A stretch of 64,000 nt of DNA, taken from assembly GCF_028649475.1 (NCBI RefSeq), contig NZ_JAQSIP010000001.1, positions 186,001 to 250,000 on the forward strand, in the 5' to 3' direction. Under the pieces are notes generated by a model. That model saw only the letters and a program-made list of their open reading frames with translations. It did not search any database and was not told where the DNA came from. The stretch is from Curvibacter cyanobacteriorum. Lineage in GTDB: Bacteria > Pseudomonadota > Gammaproteobacteria > Burkholderiales > Burkholderiaceae_C. The position numbers and the translations under genes were made by a program. Of this stretch, positions 56,073-64,000 are shown one piece after another. How positions within the stretch are numbered: position 1 is the first letter of the stretch; each line of letters starts with the position of its first letter.

Positions 56073-58193
56073 ATGCGATTTCCCCTCACCGCGCTGGCAT
56101 CGGCCCTGGCCTTGGGCCTCGGGCTCACCGCCTGCGGCAGCGACGGCAACGGCCCGGTCAATGAGAAGCCCCGCTTTCTGGGCGTGGTCAGCAGCGTCGA
56201 GTACGACGGTGTCAGCAACGACTTGCTGAGTGCCGGCCTGGGCAAGACCGGTTTGCAAAGCGCGGTGCCGCCGAGCTACGCCAATGCGCTCCAGCCCACC
56301 GCGGCCGAACTGCGCCGGGCCGCCATCTACAACAGCTACCGCGGCCTGATCGACACCACCGCGGCCGGCGGCTATGGCACGCTCTATGGACCCAACGTCA
56401 CCGCCGCCGGCACCGTGACCACGGGCGAAGGGCTGATTGCCGGGGGCGAGTACACCGCCTACAGTGACGACGGCAGTGGCCTGCAGAACGTCACCCTGGT
56501 GGTGCAGGTGCCCAGCACCTTCGACCGCGCCAACCCCTGCATCGTGACGGCCACCTCCTCGGGCTCGCGCGGCGTCTACGGGGCCATCAGCACCGGTGAG
56601 TGGGGCCTCAAGAAGGGCTGTGCCGTGGCCTACACCGACAAGGGCACGGGCAGCGCAGGCCACGACCTCGCCACCAACACCGTGCCCCTGATCGACGGCA
56701 CCCGCGCCACGGTCAGCGCGGCCGGCACGGGCGCACAGTTCAAGGCGCCGCTGTCGGCCAGCGACTTGCAGGCCTTGAACGCCAGCACCCCCAATCGACT
56801 GGCTTTCAAGCACGCGCACTCGCAGCGCAACCCTGAAAAAGACTGGGGCAAGTACACCCTGCAAGCGGTCGAATTTGCTTTTTATGTGCTGAACCAGCGC
56901 CTGGGGACCGACCTGGGCGGGGGCCAGCGCAGCCGCGTGTTCGACCCGGACAACACCTTGGTCATCGCGTCCAGTGTGTCGAACGGCGGTGGCGCTGCGA
57001 TTGCCGCGCTCGAGCAGGACAGCAATGGCCTGATCGACGGTCTGGCGGTGGCCGAACCCGCCATCGAAATGCCGCGCAACCCCAACGTGGTGGTCAAGCG
57101 CGGCAGCACGGTGCAAGGCGTGAACTCGCGCACCCTGCTCGACTTCACCACCTACGCCCACCTCTATGCGGCCTGCGCCGCGCTGGCGCCGGAACTGGCC
57201 GGCAGCCCGCTGCAGACGACCTATGCCTTGCCGACGGTCTACGGGACGATTGCCGCCTACCGCTGCAACTCGCTCAAGACCCGTGGCCTGCTCAACGCCA
57301 CCACCACGAGCGCCCAGGCCAGCGAGTCCTGGCAGCGCCTGCGTGACTACGGCTGGGAGCCCGAGGCCGGCAGCCAGCTGGCCACCCTGGCCAGCTTTGA
57401 AGTCGCCCCGGCGGTGGCCGTGACCTTTGCCAACGCCCTGGGGCGCTTCGGGGTGCAGGACCACCTCTGTGGCTACAGCTTTGCCGCCACCGCCCCCACC
57501 TGGGAGCCCACGGTGATGAGCCCCAACGCGCTGGCCCAGATGTACGCCAACGGCAATGGGGTGCCGCCGTCGGCCGGGGTGCAGTTGGTGAACAACCAAT
57601 CGCCCAAGGGCCCGACGCGCGACCTGTTCTCCACCTCGCCCAGCACCGGCCTGCCGGACATGAACCTCGACGGTGCCAACTGCCTGCGCAACCTGGTCAC
57701 CGGGGTGGACGCCGCGGCCCAGCGCGTCAACGCGGGCATCGACGAAACCCGCCGCAACGGCAACCTGCGCGGCAAGCCGGCCGTCATCGTGCATGGCCGC
57801 TCTGACCCCTTGCTGCCGGTCAACCACACCTCGCGTCCCTACCTGGCGCTCAACAAGGCGGTGGAGGGCGCCAACAGCCAGCTGAGCTACCTCGAAGTGA
57901 CCAACGCACAGCACTTTGACGGCTTCATCGGCCTGCCAGCGGTGCTGCCGGGTTACGACAGCCGCTTTGTGCCGCTGCACGTCTACCTGAACCGCGCGCT
58001 GGACTCGGTCTACGCCAAGCTGAAGAACGGCACCGCCCTGCCGCCGTCCCAGGTGGTGCGCACCACCCCGCGTGGCGGCACCGCGGGCCAGGCGCCGGCG
58101 CTGACCGCGGCCAACGTGCCGGCGCCGTCGGCCTCACCGGCCGAGGCCGACCGCATCGTACTGAGCGGCAACACGGTGACCATCCCCGACTGA
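56073..58193 (+). CDS. D-(-)-3-hydroxybutyrate oligomer hydrolase, lipoprotein
   Basis: A 706-residue predicted lipoprotein of the 3HB-oligomer hydrolase family (PF10605). The signal ends in the lipobox GLTACG. Characteristic stretches are FLGVVSSVEYDGVSNDLLSAGLG, GLIAGGEYTAYSDDGSG, KKGCAVAYTDKGTGSAGHDL and VIHGRSDPLLPVNHTSRPYLA. The candidate nucleophile is Ser303 in SSVSNGGGAAIAAL. PVNHTSRPY and the late QHFDGF supply likely acidic and His partners. It cleaves short 3-hydroxybutyrate oligomers, products of polyhydroxybutyrate breakdown, to monomers at the cell surface or in the periplasm. CAAGGAGA precedes the ATG. It follows a Liv-type ABC operon under sigma-54 control. Confidence 0.9.
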   Translation: MRFPLTALASALALGLGLTACGSDGNGPVNEKPRFLGVVSSVEYDGVSNDLLSAGLGKTGLQSAVPPSYANALQPTAAELRRAAIYNSYRGLIDTTAAGGYGTLYGPNVTAAGTVTTGEGLIAGGEYTAYSDDGSGLQNVTLVVQVPSTFDRANPCIVTATSSGSRGVYGAISTGEWGLKKGCAVAYTDKGTGSAGHDLATNTVPLIDGTRATVSAAGTGAQFKAPLSASDLQALNASTPNRLAFKHAHSQRNPEKDWGKYTLQAVEFAFYVLNQRLGTDLGGGQRSRVFDPDNTLVIASSVSNGGGAAIAALEQDSNGLIDGLAVAEPAIEMPRNPNVVVKRGSTVQGVNSRTLLDFTTYAHLYAACAALAPELAGSPLQTTYALPTVYGTIAAYRCNSLKTRGLLNATTTSAQASESWQRLRDYGWEPEAGSQLATLASFEVAPAVAVTFANALGRFGVQDHLCGYSFAATAPTWEPTVMSPNALAQMYANGNGVPPSAGVQLVNNQSPKGPTRDLFSTSPSTGLPDMNLDGANCLRNLVTGVDAAAQRVNAGIDETRRNGNLRGKPAVIVHGRSDPLLPVNHTSRPYLALNKAVEGANSQLSYLEVTNAQHFDGFIGLPAVLPGYDSRFVPLHVYLNRALDSVYAKLKNGTALPPSQVVRTTPRGGTAGQAPALTAANVPAPSASPAEADRIVLSGNTVTIPD

Positions 58194-58260
58194 GTCGCGT
58201 CGCCTTGTCATTGACCGAAGCGAAGGCCTGCGGGCCTTCGCCCGAACCGGAACCTTGCCC

Positions 58261-59136
58261 ATGTCCCCGTCCTCCCACTACCTGAACTGCGCTGGCCGTG
58301 AAATCCACTTCACCGAGTGGGGCGACCCGACGGCCCCGGCGGTGATCGCCTGGCATGGCCTGGCGCGCACCGGCCGTGACATGGACGAACTGGCCCAGCA
58401 CCTGAGCCCGCGCTACCGCGTGATCTGCCCGGACACCCTGGGCCGGGGCCTGAGCCAGTGGAGCCCTGCGCCCGAACGGGAGTACACCCTGGCCTTCTAT
58501 GCCGAGCTGGCGCTGGGCCTGCTCGACGGCCTGGGCCTGCAGCGTGTGCACTGGGTCGGCACCTCGATGGGCGGGGCCATCGGCACGGTGTGCGCGGCCG
58601 GTCTGGCGCAGCCGGCGCTCAAGGGGCGCCTCAAGAGCCTGGTGCTCAACGACAACGCGCCTCAGTTGGCGCAGGCCGCCATCGAGCGCATCCGCGCCTA
58701 CGCGGGCCAGCCGCCGGTGTTTGATTCGGTGCTGGCGCTCGAGGCTTTTTTCCGCCAGGTCTACAAGCCCTATGGCTGGCTCAGCGACGCCCAGTGGCGG
58801 CGGCTGACCGAGACCTCGACCCGGCGCCTGCCCGATGGTCGGGTGACGCCGCATTACGACCCCGCGATGGTGATGCAGTTCACCCACCACCCCAATGACT
58901 ACCTGATCTGGGACCACTACGACGCCCTGGACCTGCCCGTGCTGTGCCTGCGTGGCGCCGAGTCCGATCTGGTGTTGCCCGAGACCACCGCCGAGATGCT
59001 GCGCCGGGGCCCGGGCCGGCGCGGCCTGACCACGGTGATCGAGGTCGCGGGCTGCGGCCATGCGCCCGCGCTCAATGTGCCCGAGCAACTGAACTGGGTC
59101 AGCGACTTCATCGACCGCGCCGAGGCCGCGGCCTGA
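58261..59136 (+). CDS. Alpha/beta hydrolase
   Basis: A 291-residue cytosolic alpha/beta hydrolase. The oxyanion-side motif AWHGLARTGRDMDELAQHL is followed by PDTLGRGLSQWS, the nucleophile elbow VGTSMGGAIG (Ser102), LRGAESDLVLPE with the catalytic Asp, and VAGCGHAPALN with the catalytic His. The YLNCAGREIHFTEWG start is common in a betaproteobacterial family found next to polyhydroxybutyrate genes. It lies 67 nt after the oligomer hydrolase and may act on imported hydroxyacyl esters or lactones. The substrate is unproven. The ATG is preferred over a TTG two codons upstream. Confidence 0.87.
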   Translation: MSPSSHYLNCAGREIHFTEWGDPTAPAVIAWHGLARTGRDMDELAQHLSPRYRVICPDTLGRGLSQWSPAPEREYTLAFYAELALGLLDGLGLQRVHWVGTSMGGAIGTVCAAGLAQPALKGRLKSLVLNDNAPQLAQAAIERIRAYAGQPPVFDSVLALEAFFRQVYKPYGWLSDAQWRRLTETSTRRLPDGRVTPHYDPAMVMQFTHHPNDYLIWDHYDALDLPVLCLRGAESDLVLPETTAEMLRRGPGRRGLTTVIEVAGCGHAPALNVPEQLNWVSDFIDRAEAAA

Positions 59137-59269
59137 GCCAGGCCCCTGCGGAGGGCCCGCCCTGGGCCTGGGCTGGCCTGCCACGGCCGCACGGGGCGCT
59201 GCACGGGGGCTGCACCGGGCGCAGCACTTGGCGCGCCACCGCTGTGGGCGGTTGCAGGGCCGCTGGCCC

Positions 59270-61702
59270 TCAAGCCCGGCCGCGACCGCGGCGCAGGCCC
59301 TGGGCGCGCTGGCAGGCCCGTCGGTAGGCGGCCAGGGTCTGCAGGGCCAGCGCTTGCACGCTGGCCTGGGTCGCCTCACCCGCAGCGGGGCCTTGCAAGG
59401 GACGCTCGCAGAGCAAGGCCACACCCTGGGCCACATGCGACATGGTGTAGACCTTGAACTGACCGGCGGCCACCGCGGCCACCACCTCCTCGGACAGCAT
59501 CAGCTGCCGCTGGTTGCGTGCCGGCAGCAGCACACCTTGTTCACCTGTGAGACCGCGGTCCCGGCAGACCTGGAACCAGCCTTCGATCTTTTCGTTCAAG
59601 CCCCCCACCGGCAGCACCTCACCGTGCTGGTTCAGCGCCCCGGTCACCGCGATGCCCTGGCGCAGGGGCAGGCCGGACAGTGCGGACAGCAGCGCGAACA
59701 GTTCGGCACACGAGGCCGAGTCGCCCTCCACGCCGTCGTATTCCTGTTCAAACACCAGGGAGGCGCTGAGCGCCAGCGGGGCCTGCTCGGCCAGCAACTG
59801 CTGCAGGTAGCCCTGCAGGATCAGCACACCCTTGTCGTGGATGGGGCCCGAGAGCTTGACCTCGCGCTCGATGTTGAGCACGCCGCCGTGGCCCGCCAGG
59901 GTGCGCGCCGTGATGCGCATGGGCACGCCAAAGCGGTGGTCGCCGGTGTCGATCTGGCTCATGGCGTTGACCTGGCCCAGTGCCCAGCCTTCGGTGGACA
60001 GCAGGTGCTCGCCATCGCGGATGCGCTCCATCAGTTCCTGCTCGGGCAGGTTGTGGCGCCGCGCCCGGGCCTGCAAGGCCTGGGCCACGTCGGCGGCCTG
60101 GATGTGCTCGCCGCCGCGGCGGCGGCAGGCGGCGGCGCTCTCAATCAGGTCGCGCTCGACCCAGCCCAGTTGTGCGCTGAGGTAGTGCTGGTCCTCGGCC
60201 AGCCGGTGGCTTTGGCCCAGCAGTGCGGCCACACCGCTGGCATCGGCGTGGGGCAGGCCCAGGGCCTCGCAGCGTTGCGCGACCCAGATGGCCATCGCGC
60301 GGCGGTGCTCGGGGTGGTCGGCAAAGCGGTCGGCAAAGTCCACCTTGACGCGGAAACGCCGCGCCATGTCGGGCTCGCTGTCTTGCAGCTTGTAGTAGGC
60401 GTCGGGCGAGCCGATCAGCACCAGGCGCAGGTTCAGCGGCAGGGGATCGGGCTGCAGGCTGGCCCCCGCGGGGCCGGCACTGCCGCCCCCGTCCTCGATC
60501 TGCAACTGGCGCGAGCGCAGGAAGCGGCGCAGCCGGTCCCACAGGTCCTCGTCGTCGGCCAGGTCAGCCAGGTGCAGCATCAGGTAGCCACCGTGGGCGC
60601 GCAGCAGCGCGCCGGCGTGGAGGGCGGTGTGGTCGGGCGGGCCAGCGTCGTCGCCGCCCGGGTGCTCGATGCAGCCGAACAGGCTGCGCATCTGTGGGTT
60701 GTCCTCGATCACCACCGGGGCGCCGCGCTGTTCGGCGTGGTCCACCACGAGGTTGAGTTTCAGGCAGGCCTGCCAGTGGGCCAGGTCGGCCTTGCGGTCG
60801 GCTTCGTCGTCGTCGCCCGCGCGCGGCAGGAACAGCTCGATCTCCTCCAGCACCTCTTGCTGGGCCGCTTGTGACCAGCTTTGCAGCCAGGCCTGCTCCG
60901 GCTGGGCCAGGCCGCTGACGCTGGCCAGCGCGCGTTCGAACACGCTGTGCAGCCAGGGCTTCAGGGTTTGGGCCTGCAGCGCCGACAGCGCCTGGTCGCG
61001 CGCTTGTTCGCGTTCACGCAGGCGGGCCAGGGTGTGGGCCATTTCCCGGCGCACCTGCACCTCGGCCTCGCTGGGGCCGCTGTCGGGGCCGTTTTTGCGG
61101 TCGTCGCGCACCAGCAGTTGCAGCCGTTCGCTGTCGCCCTCGCCAGCGCGGCCGAGCTTGAAGCCATGCCGGGTGGCCAGGTCCTCGAGGGCGGCCAGGG
61201 CGTGCTTTTCTTCGCGCTCGAACGCGGTCTCGATCAGTTCGGCGGCCAGCATGAGCTCGGCGCTTTCGAGCTGCGCGGGGATTTCCTGGGGCAGTTGCCG
61301 GCTCAGTTGCTGCAAGGCCTGGCGCAGCACCCGGCCTTGACCGGGCGGCAGGCGCAGCGCCAGCGGTCGCAGCGGCTGCTCAAAGTGGTGCAGGAACGCC
61401 AGGTCGGGCGGCACCGGGCGCTGCAGGGCGGCTTCTTGCAGGGCCTGGCGCAGCAGCGAGCTGCGGCCGCTGCCGGGCTCGCCCAGCACAAACAGGTGGT
61501 AGTCGGGGGCGTCGAGGTGCAGGCCGAAGTCGGTGGCCTCACGGGCGCGCTGTTGGCCGATCCAGCCGGGGCTCAGGTGGCGCAGTTCGGCGGTGCTGGC
61601 AAAGCCCAGCTCGGCCGCGGGGATCTGGCGGCGCAGTTGGTCCGGCGTCAGTTCGGTGGCAGCGGGCGGGGGCGTCAGGGGCAGGGAAGGCTGGACGGGC
61701 AT
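59270..61702 (-). CDS. Lon-like ATP-dependent protease (AAA_32/Lon_C type)
   Basis: An 810-residue protease with an N-terminal AAA+ region, a long insertion rich in Glu/Gln/Arg (about residues 150-280), and a C-terminal Lon protease domain. The Ser-Lys dyad is Ser662 (EGDSASCAEL) and Lys705 (VGGLNEKIEGWF). The spacing of 43 residues equals that of E. coli Lon (679 and 722). The P-loop is LGEPGSGRSSLLRQAL, with Arg in place of the usual Lys. HGGYLMLHLADL and RFRVKVDFADRF mark later AAA+ segments. There is no N-terminal Lon substrate domain, as in LonB/LonH-like proteins. It is probably a cytosolic stress protease. Confidence 0.88.
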   Translation of the reverse strand: MPVQPSLPLTPPPAATELTPDQLRRQIPAAELGFASTAELRHLSPGWIGQQRAREATDFGLHLDAPDYHLFVLGEPGSGRSSLLRQALQEAALQRPVPPDLAFLHHFEQPLRPLALRLPPGQGRVLRQALQQLSRQLPQEIPAQLESAELMLAAELIETAFEREEKHALAALEDLATRHGFKLGRAGEGDSERLQLLVRDDRKNGPDSGPSEAEVQVRREMAHTLARLREREQARDQALSALQAQTLKPWLHSVFERALASVSGLAQPEQAWLQSWSQAAQQEVLEEIELFLPRAGDDDEADRKADLAHWQACLKLNLVVDHAEQRGAPVVIEDNPQMRSLFGCIEHPGGDDAGPPDHTALHAGALLRAHGGYLMLHLADLADDEDLWDRLRRFLRSRQLQIEDGGGSAGPAGASLQPDPLPLNLRLVLIGSPDAYYKLQDSEPDMARRFRVKVDFADRFADHPEHRRAMAIWVAQRCEALGLPHADASGVAALLGQSHRLAEDQHYLSAQLGWVERDLIESAAACRRRGGEHIQAADVAQALQARARRHNLPEQELMERIRDGEHLLSTEGWALGQVNAMSQIDTGDHRFGVPMRITARTLAGHGGVLNIEREVKLSGPIHDKGVLILQGYLQQLLAEQAPLALSASLVFEQEYDGVEGDSASCAELFALLSALSGLPLRQGIAVTGALNQHGEVLPVGGLNEKIEGWFQVCRDRGLTGEQGVLLPARNQRQLMLSEEVVAAVAAGQFKVYTMSHVAQGVALLCERPLQGPAAGEATQASVQALALQTLAAYRRACQRAQGLRRGRGRA

Positions 61703-61847
61703 GAAAAAAAGGGTTGCAGACCCGGCCAGGCCCGCTCAGGCGGGACCGGCGCAGGCCGTTCGGGGGGCGGGGGCCCGCCCGGGGATGTCGAAAAGCATAA
61801 CGGCTCGCGGCGGGGCCCGGGTCGGGAGCGACCCAGGGGCCGTGCGC

Positions 61848-62942
61848 TCAGTTCGGCGCCCCCAGGGCCAGGGCGCGGTCGCGGTCGGCTTGCTGTTGCT
61901 CGGCGCTGGCGATCTGGGTCGGCCAGCCGCCGAGGTGGCGCTGGGTCAGCTGGCTGAGCGCATCGATCCAGGCCGGGCTGTCGTTCAGGCAGGCGATGTA
62001 GTGGAAGTCCTGGCCGCCCGCGTGCAGGAAGGCCTCACGCGCTTCCTGGCTGATTTCTTCTAGGGTCTCCAGGCAGTCGCTGGTGAAGCCGGGGCAGATC
62101 ACGTCCACGCGGCGGGTGCCGGCCTGGGCCAGCGCAATCAGGCTGGGCTCGGTGTAGGGCTCCAGCCACTTGGCCTTGCCAAAGCGCGACTGGAAGGTGA
62201 TCTTGTAGCGGTCGGGCCGCAGGCCCAGTCGCTCGGCCAGCAGGCGGCCCGTCTTGTAGCACTCGCAGTGGTAGGGGTCGCCGAGTTGGAGGGTGCGCGC
62301 CGGCACCCCGTGGAAGCTCATCACCAACTGGTCGGGCTGGCCGTGTTCGCGCCAGTGGGCTTCGACCCGGCGGGCCAGGGCTTCGATGTAGCCCGGGTCG
62401 TCGTGGTAGTGGTTGACGAAGCGCAGTTCGGGCAGGTGGCGCTGGCGCTTGCCCCAGTCGGCCACGTCGTCGAACACGCTGGCGGTGGTGGTGCCCGAGT
62501 ACTGGGGGTAGGCGCTGAGGATCAGGATGCGGGTCACGCCCTCGGCTTTCAGGGCGTCGAGCTGGCTGGCGATCGACGGGTTGCCGTAGCGCATGGCGTA
62601 GCGCACACGCACTTGGTGGCCTGCCTCGCCAAGCCAGCCTTGCAGCAGCTTGGCCTGCTTGTCGGTCCAGACCTTGAGCGGCGAGCCATCGGGCGTCCAG
62701 ACGGTGGCGTACTTGGCCGCTGACTTGGCCGGGCGCACGCGCAGGATGATGCCGTGCAGGATGGGTTTCCAGAGCAGGGCCGGGATCTCCACCACGCGGT
62801 GGTCGCTGAGGAACTGGCCCAGGTAGCGGCGCAAGGCGGGCGCGGTGGGGGCTTCGGGGGTGCCCAGGTTGCACAGCAGCACACCGGTGCGGGCCGGCTG
62901 GCCGTGGCGGAAAGCAGGTTCAGGGGCAAACTTGGAGCGCAT
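61848..62942 (-). CDS. hemH: Ferrochelatase
   Basis: A 364-residue ferrochelatase that inserts Fe(II) into protoporphyrin IX as the last step of haem synthesis. Motifs are GVLLCNLGTPEAPTAPALRR, YAMRYGNPSI, LSAYPQYSGTTTASVFDD, the catalytic-type His in LVMSFHGVPART, FQSRFGKAKWLEPYTEP, and VICPGFTSDCLETLEEI. The start ATG at MRSKFAPEPAFRHG is chosen for normal length; the open frame extends upstream through non-homologous sequence. It is divergent from the HAD gene with only 49 bp between them. The Lon-like gene lies downstream on the same strand, 145 bp away. Confidence 0.95.
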   Translation of the reverse strand: MRSKFAPEPAFRHGQPARTGVLLCNLGTPEAPTAPALRRYLGQFLSDHRVVEIPALLWKPILHGIILRVRPAKSAAKYATVWTPDGSPLKVWTDKQAKLLQGWLGEAGHQVRVRYAMRYGNPSIASQLDALKAEGVTRILILSAYPQYSGTTTASVFDDVADWGKRQRHLPELRFVNHYHDDPGYIEALARRVEAHWREHGQPDQLVMSFHGVPARTLQLGDPYHCECYKTGRLLAERLGLRPDRYKITFQSRFGKAKWLEPYTEPSLIALAQAGTRRVDVICPGFTSDCLETLEEISQEAREAFLHAGGQDFHYIACLNDSPAWIDALSQLTQRHLGGWPTQIASAEQQQADRDRALALGAPN

Positions 62943-62991
62943 AAGAGGGCAGGGCCTGGGGATGTTCGGAATGCCGTATTCTCGACCACCT

Positions 62992-63702
62992 ATGCTCGAC
63001 CTCGCACGCATCCGGGCCATCACCCTCGATCTTGATGACACTTTGTGGCCCATCTGGCCGACCATCGCGCGCGCCGAAGAGGTGCTGGCGGCCTGGCTGC
63101 GGGCGCATGCGCCGCGCACCGCCGCCTTGTTCGCCGAGCCCGGCGCGCTGCGCGAGATCCGCAACCGCATGGTGGACCTGCGCCCCGACCTGAAGGCCGA
63201 CCTCAGCGCCCTGCGGCGCGAGTCGATCCGCCTGGCGCTGGGCCAAGCGGGCGACCCCACCGACCTGGCCGAACCGGCTTTCGAGGTCTTCTTTGCCGAG
63301 CGCCAGCGCGTGACGATGTTCGATGACGCCCACCCCAGCCTGCAGTTCATGGCCGCGCGCTACCCCTTGGTGGCGGTGTCGAACGGCAATGCCGACATCC
63401 AGCAGGTGGGACTGGCCGGGTACTTCAAGGCGGCGCTCAATGCGCGCGACTTCGGGGTGGCCAAGCCCGACCCGCGCATCTTTCATGCCGCCGCCGAGGC
63501 CGCGGGCGTGGCCCCGCACGAGGTGCTGCATGTGGGTGACGACGCCGCGCTGGACGCCGTCGGTGCCTTGCAGTCGGGCCTGCAGGCGGTGTGGTTGAAC
63601 CGTGAGCGCCAAGCCTGGACCCACGAGCACCCGGCTCCTCTGACCGTGCATTCGCTCAGCGAGCTGTGCCAGTGGCTGGCGCCTGGCCCGGCGCCGGCCT
63701 GA
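62992..63702 (+). CDS. HAD-superfamily hydrolase
   Basis: A 236-residue haloacid-dehalogenase-type phosphatase. Motif I is LDLDDTLWPI, motif II is AVSNGNADIQ, the motif III Lys is in FGVAKPDPRIF, and motif IV is VGDDAALDAVGAL. A helical cap lies between motifs I and II. FNs-like spacing fits subfamily I phosphatases acting on small phosphometabolites, flavin nucleotides or similar compounds. The substrate cannot be specified. The ATG (MLDLARIRAITLD) is chosen because the fold starts there; in-frame ATGs a little upstream would overlap the hemH promoter. Confidence 0.9.
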   Translation: MLDLARIRAITLDLDDTLWPIWPTIARAEEVLAAWLRAHAPRTAALFAEPGALREIRNRMVDLRPDLKADLSALRRESIRLALGQAGDPTDLAEPAFEVFFAERQRVTMFDDAHPSLQFMAARYPLVAVSNGNADIQQVGLAGYFKAALNARDFGVAKPDPRIFHAAAEAAGVAPHEVLHVGDDAALDAVGALQSGLQAVWLNRERQAWTHEHPAPLTVHSLSELCQWLAPGPAPA

Positions 63703-63816
63703 ACCGGCGCCTGCGCCCTGTGGTGGTTGCGGTCTGGGTCGGATCGGGGCGCGCGCCAGGGCGCTGGTCCGGGGGTGAGCCAGGGTGAACCGGTGGCGTG
63801 GCCTTGGGGGCCGCGC

Positions 63817-64000
63817 TCAGACCCAGCCCATCGCGGCGGCCCGCCCGCTGGCGCTGCCGCTGAGCACTGCGCCCTCGAGGGTGGCGGGGTAGGGGCCTTC
63901 GCAGTAGTCGCCGCAGGCTTGCAAACCGGTCAGGATGGCCTGCTGGGGGCGTTGCAGGCCCGGGGTGCAGGCGAACGTGGCGCGCTTTTCGACCACCGTC
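63817..64000 (-). CDS. hpnE: HpnE-like FAD-dependent oxidoreductase (3' end only)
   Basis: Only the last 60 codons are in the window; the gene continues past base 64000. The reverse strand reads VVEKRATFACTPGLQRPQQA, then ILTGLQACGDYCEGPYPATL and EGAVLSGSASGRAAA before the TGA. The GDY-x6-PATLEGAV-SG block is the C-terminal FAD-binding motif of squalene-associated FAD-dependent desaturases (hydroxysqualene dehydroxylase, HpnE). This would suggest hopanoid synthesis genes just outside. The assignment rests on a short stretch, and other amine-oxidase-family members are possible. Confidence 0.7.
   Translation of the reverse strand, partial: TVVEKRATFACTPGLQRPQQAILTGLQACGDYCEGPYPATLEGAVLSGSASGRAAAMGWV

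Noticed and set aside
62943-63350. Upstream extension of the ferrochelatase frame
   Set aside because: It runs antisense through the HAD gene and has no ferrochelatase homology. The family-sized protein starts at 62942.

Overview
The window is GC-rich bacterial chromosome, compactly coded on both strands. The family repertoire points to a betaproteobacterium of the order Burkholderiales, most likely Comamonadaceae-like. The evidence is two Bug/TctC-type tripartite tricarboxylate solute-binding proteins, an Omp32-type trimeric porin ending in Phe, a 3-hydroxybutyrate-oligomer hydrolase, a CzcI-CzcC-CzcB-CzcA metal efflux set with the exact CzcA residue numbering known from Cupriavidus, and sigma-54 and Fur signals. 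I saw no rRNA, tRNA, insertion sequence, phage gene or CRISPR array. No gene in the interior looks broken; the first and last genes are cut by the window edges.

Layout. 1-780: end of a DctD-like sigma-54 activator, running into an 11-bp tandem repeat. 973-2434: a DJ-1/PfpI (Hsp31-like) gene and a NemR-type TetR repressor, each preceded by a copy of the same operator. 2606-8584: one 1,992-residue assembly-line protein (fatty acyl-AMP ligase, acyl-CoA dehydrogenase, acyl carrier protein, luciferase-like monooxygenase, thioesterase) with no partner synthase in the window. 8719-19634: an iron block with two Fur boxes. It holds VOC protein-ChaN-DUF2325, then TonB receptor-esterase-DUF3325-DUF3649-PepSY, then a second TonB receptor. 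19823-26591: czcI-czcC-czcB-czcA. 26835-31010: chemoreceptor, CheW, and a second chemoreceptor behind a well-placed FNR-type box. 31150-37642: aldarate catabolism (LacI-type regulator with two operators, enolase-type talarate/galactarate dehydratase, GarD-type galactarate dehydratase, Bug binding protein, Tat-exported SMP-30 lactonase). 37722-42252: LysR regulator, EamA exporter, histone-deacetylase-like amidohydrolase, NlpC/P60 lipoprotein and HslR. 42331-49027: TctDE two-component system divergent from porin-tctC-tctB-tctA. 49198-59136: a PAS/sigma-54 activator, then a -24/-12 promoter with palindromic upstream repeats driving a five-gene Liv-type ABC transporter, followed by 3-hydroxybutyrate-oligomer hydrolase and an alpha/beta hydrolase. 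59270-64000: Lon-like protease, ferrochelatase, HAD phosphatase and the end of an HpnE-like oxidoreductase.

Most of the DNA is a series of self-contained nutrient-sensing or stress modules, each with its own regulator beside it. The parts most likely to be new are the free-standing FAAL-ACAD-ACP-LLM-TE protein, the sigma-54-controlled ABC transporter tied to 3-hydroxybutyrate-oligomer hydrolysis, and the NemR-controlled DJ-1-family gene. All functional statements rest on motif recognition from the translated sequence; no database search was run.
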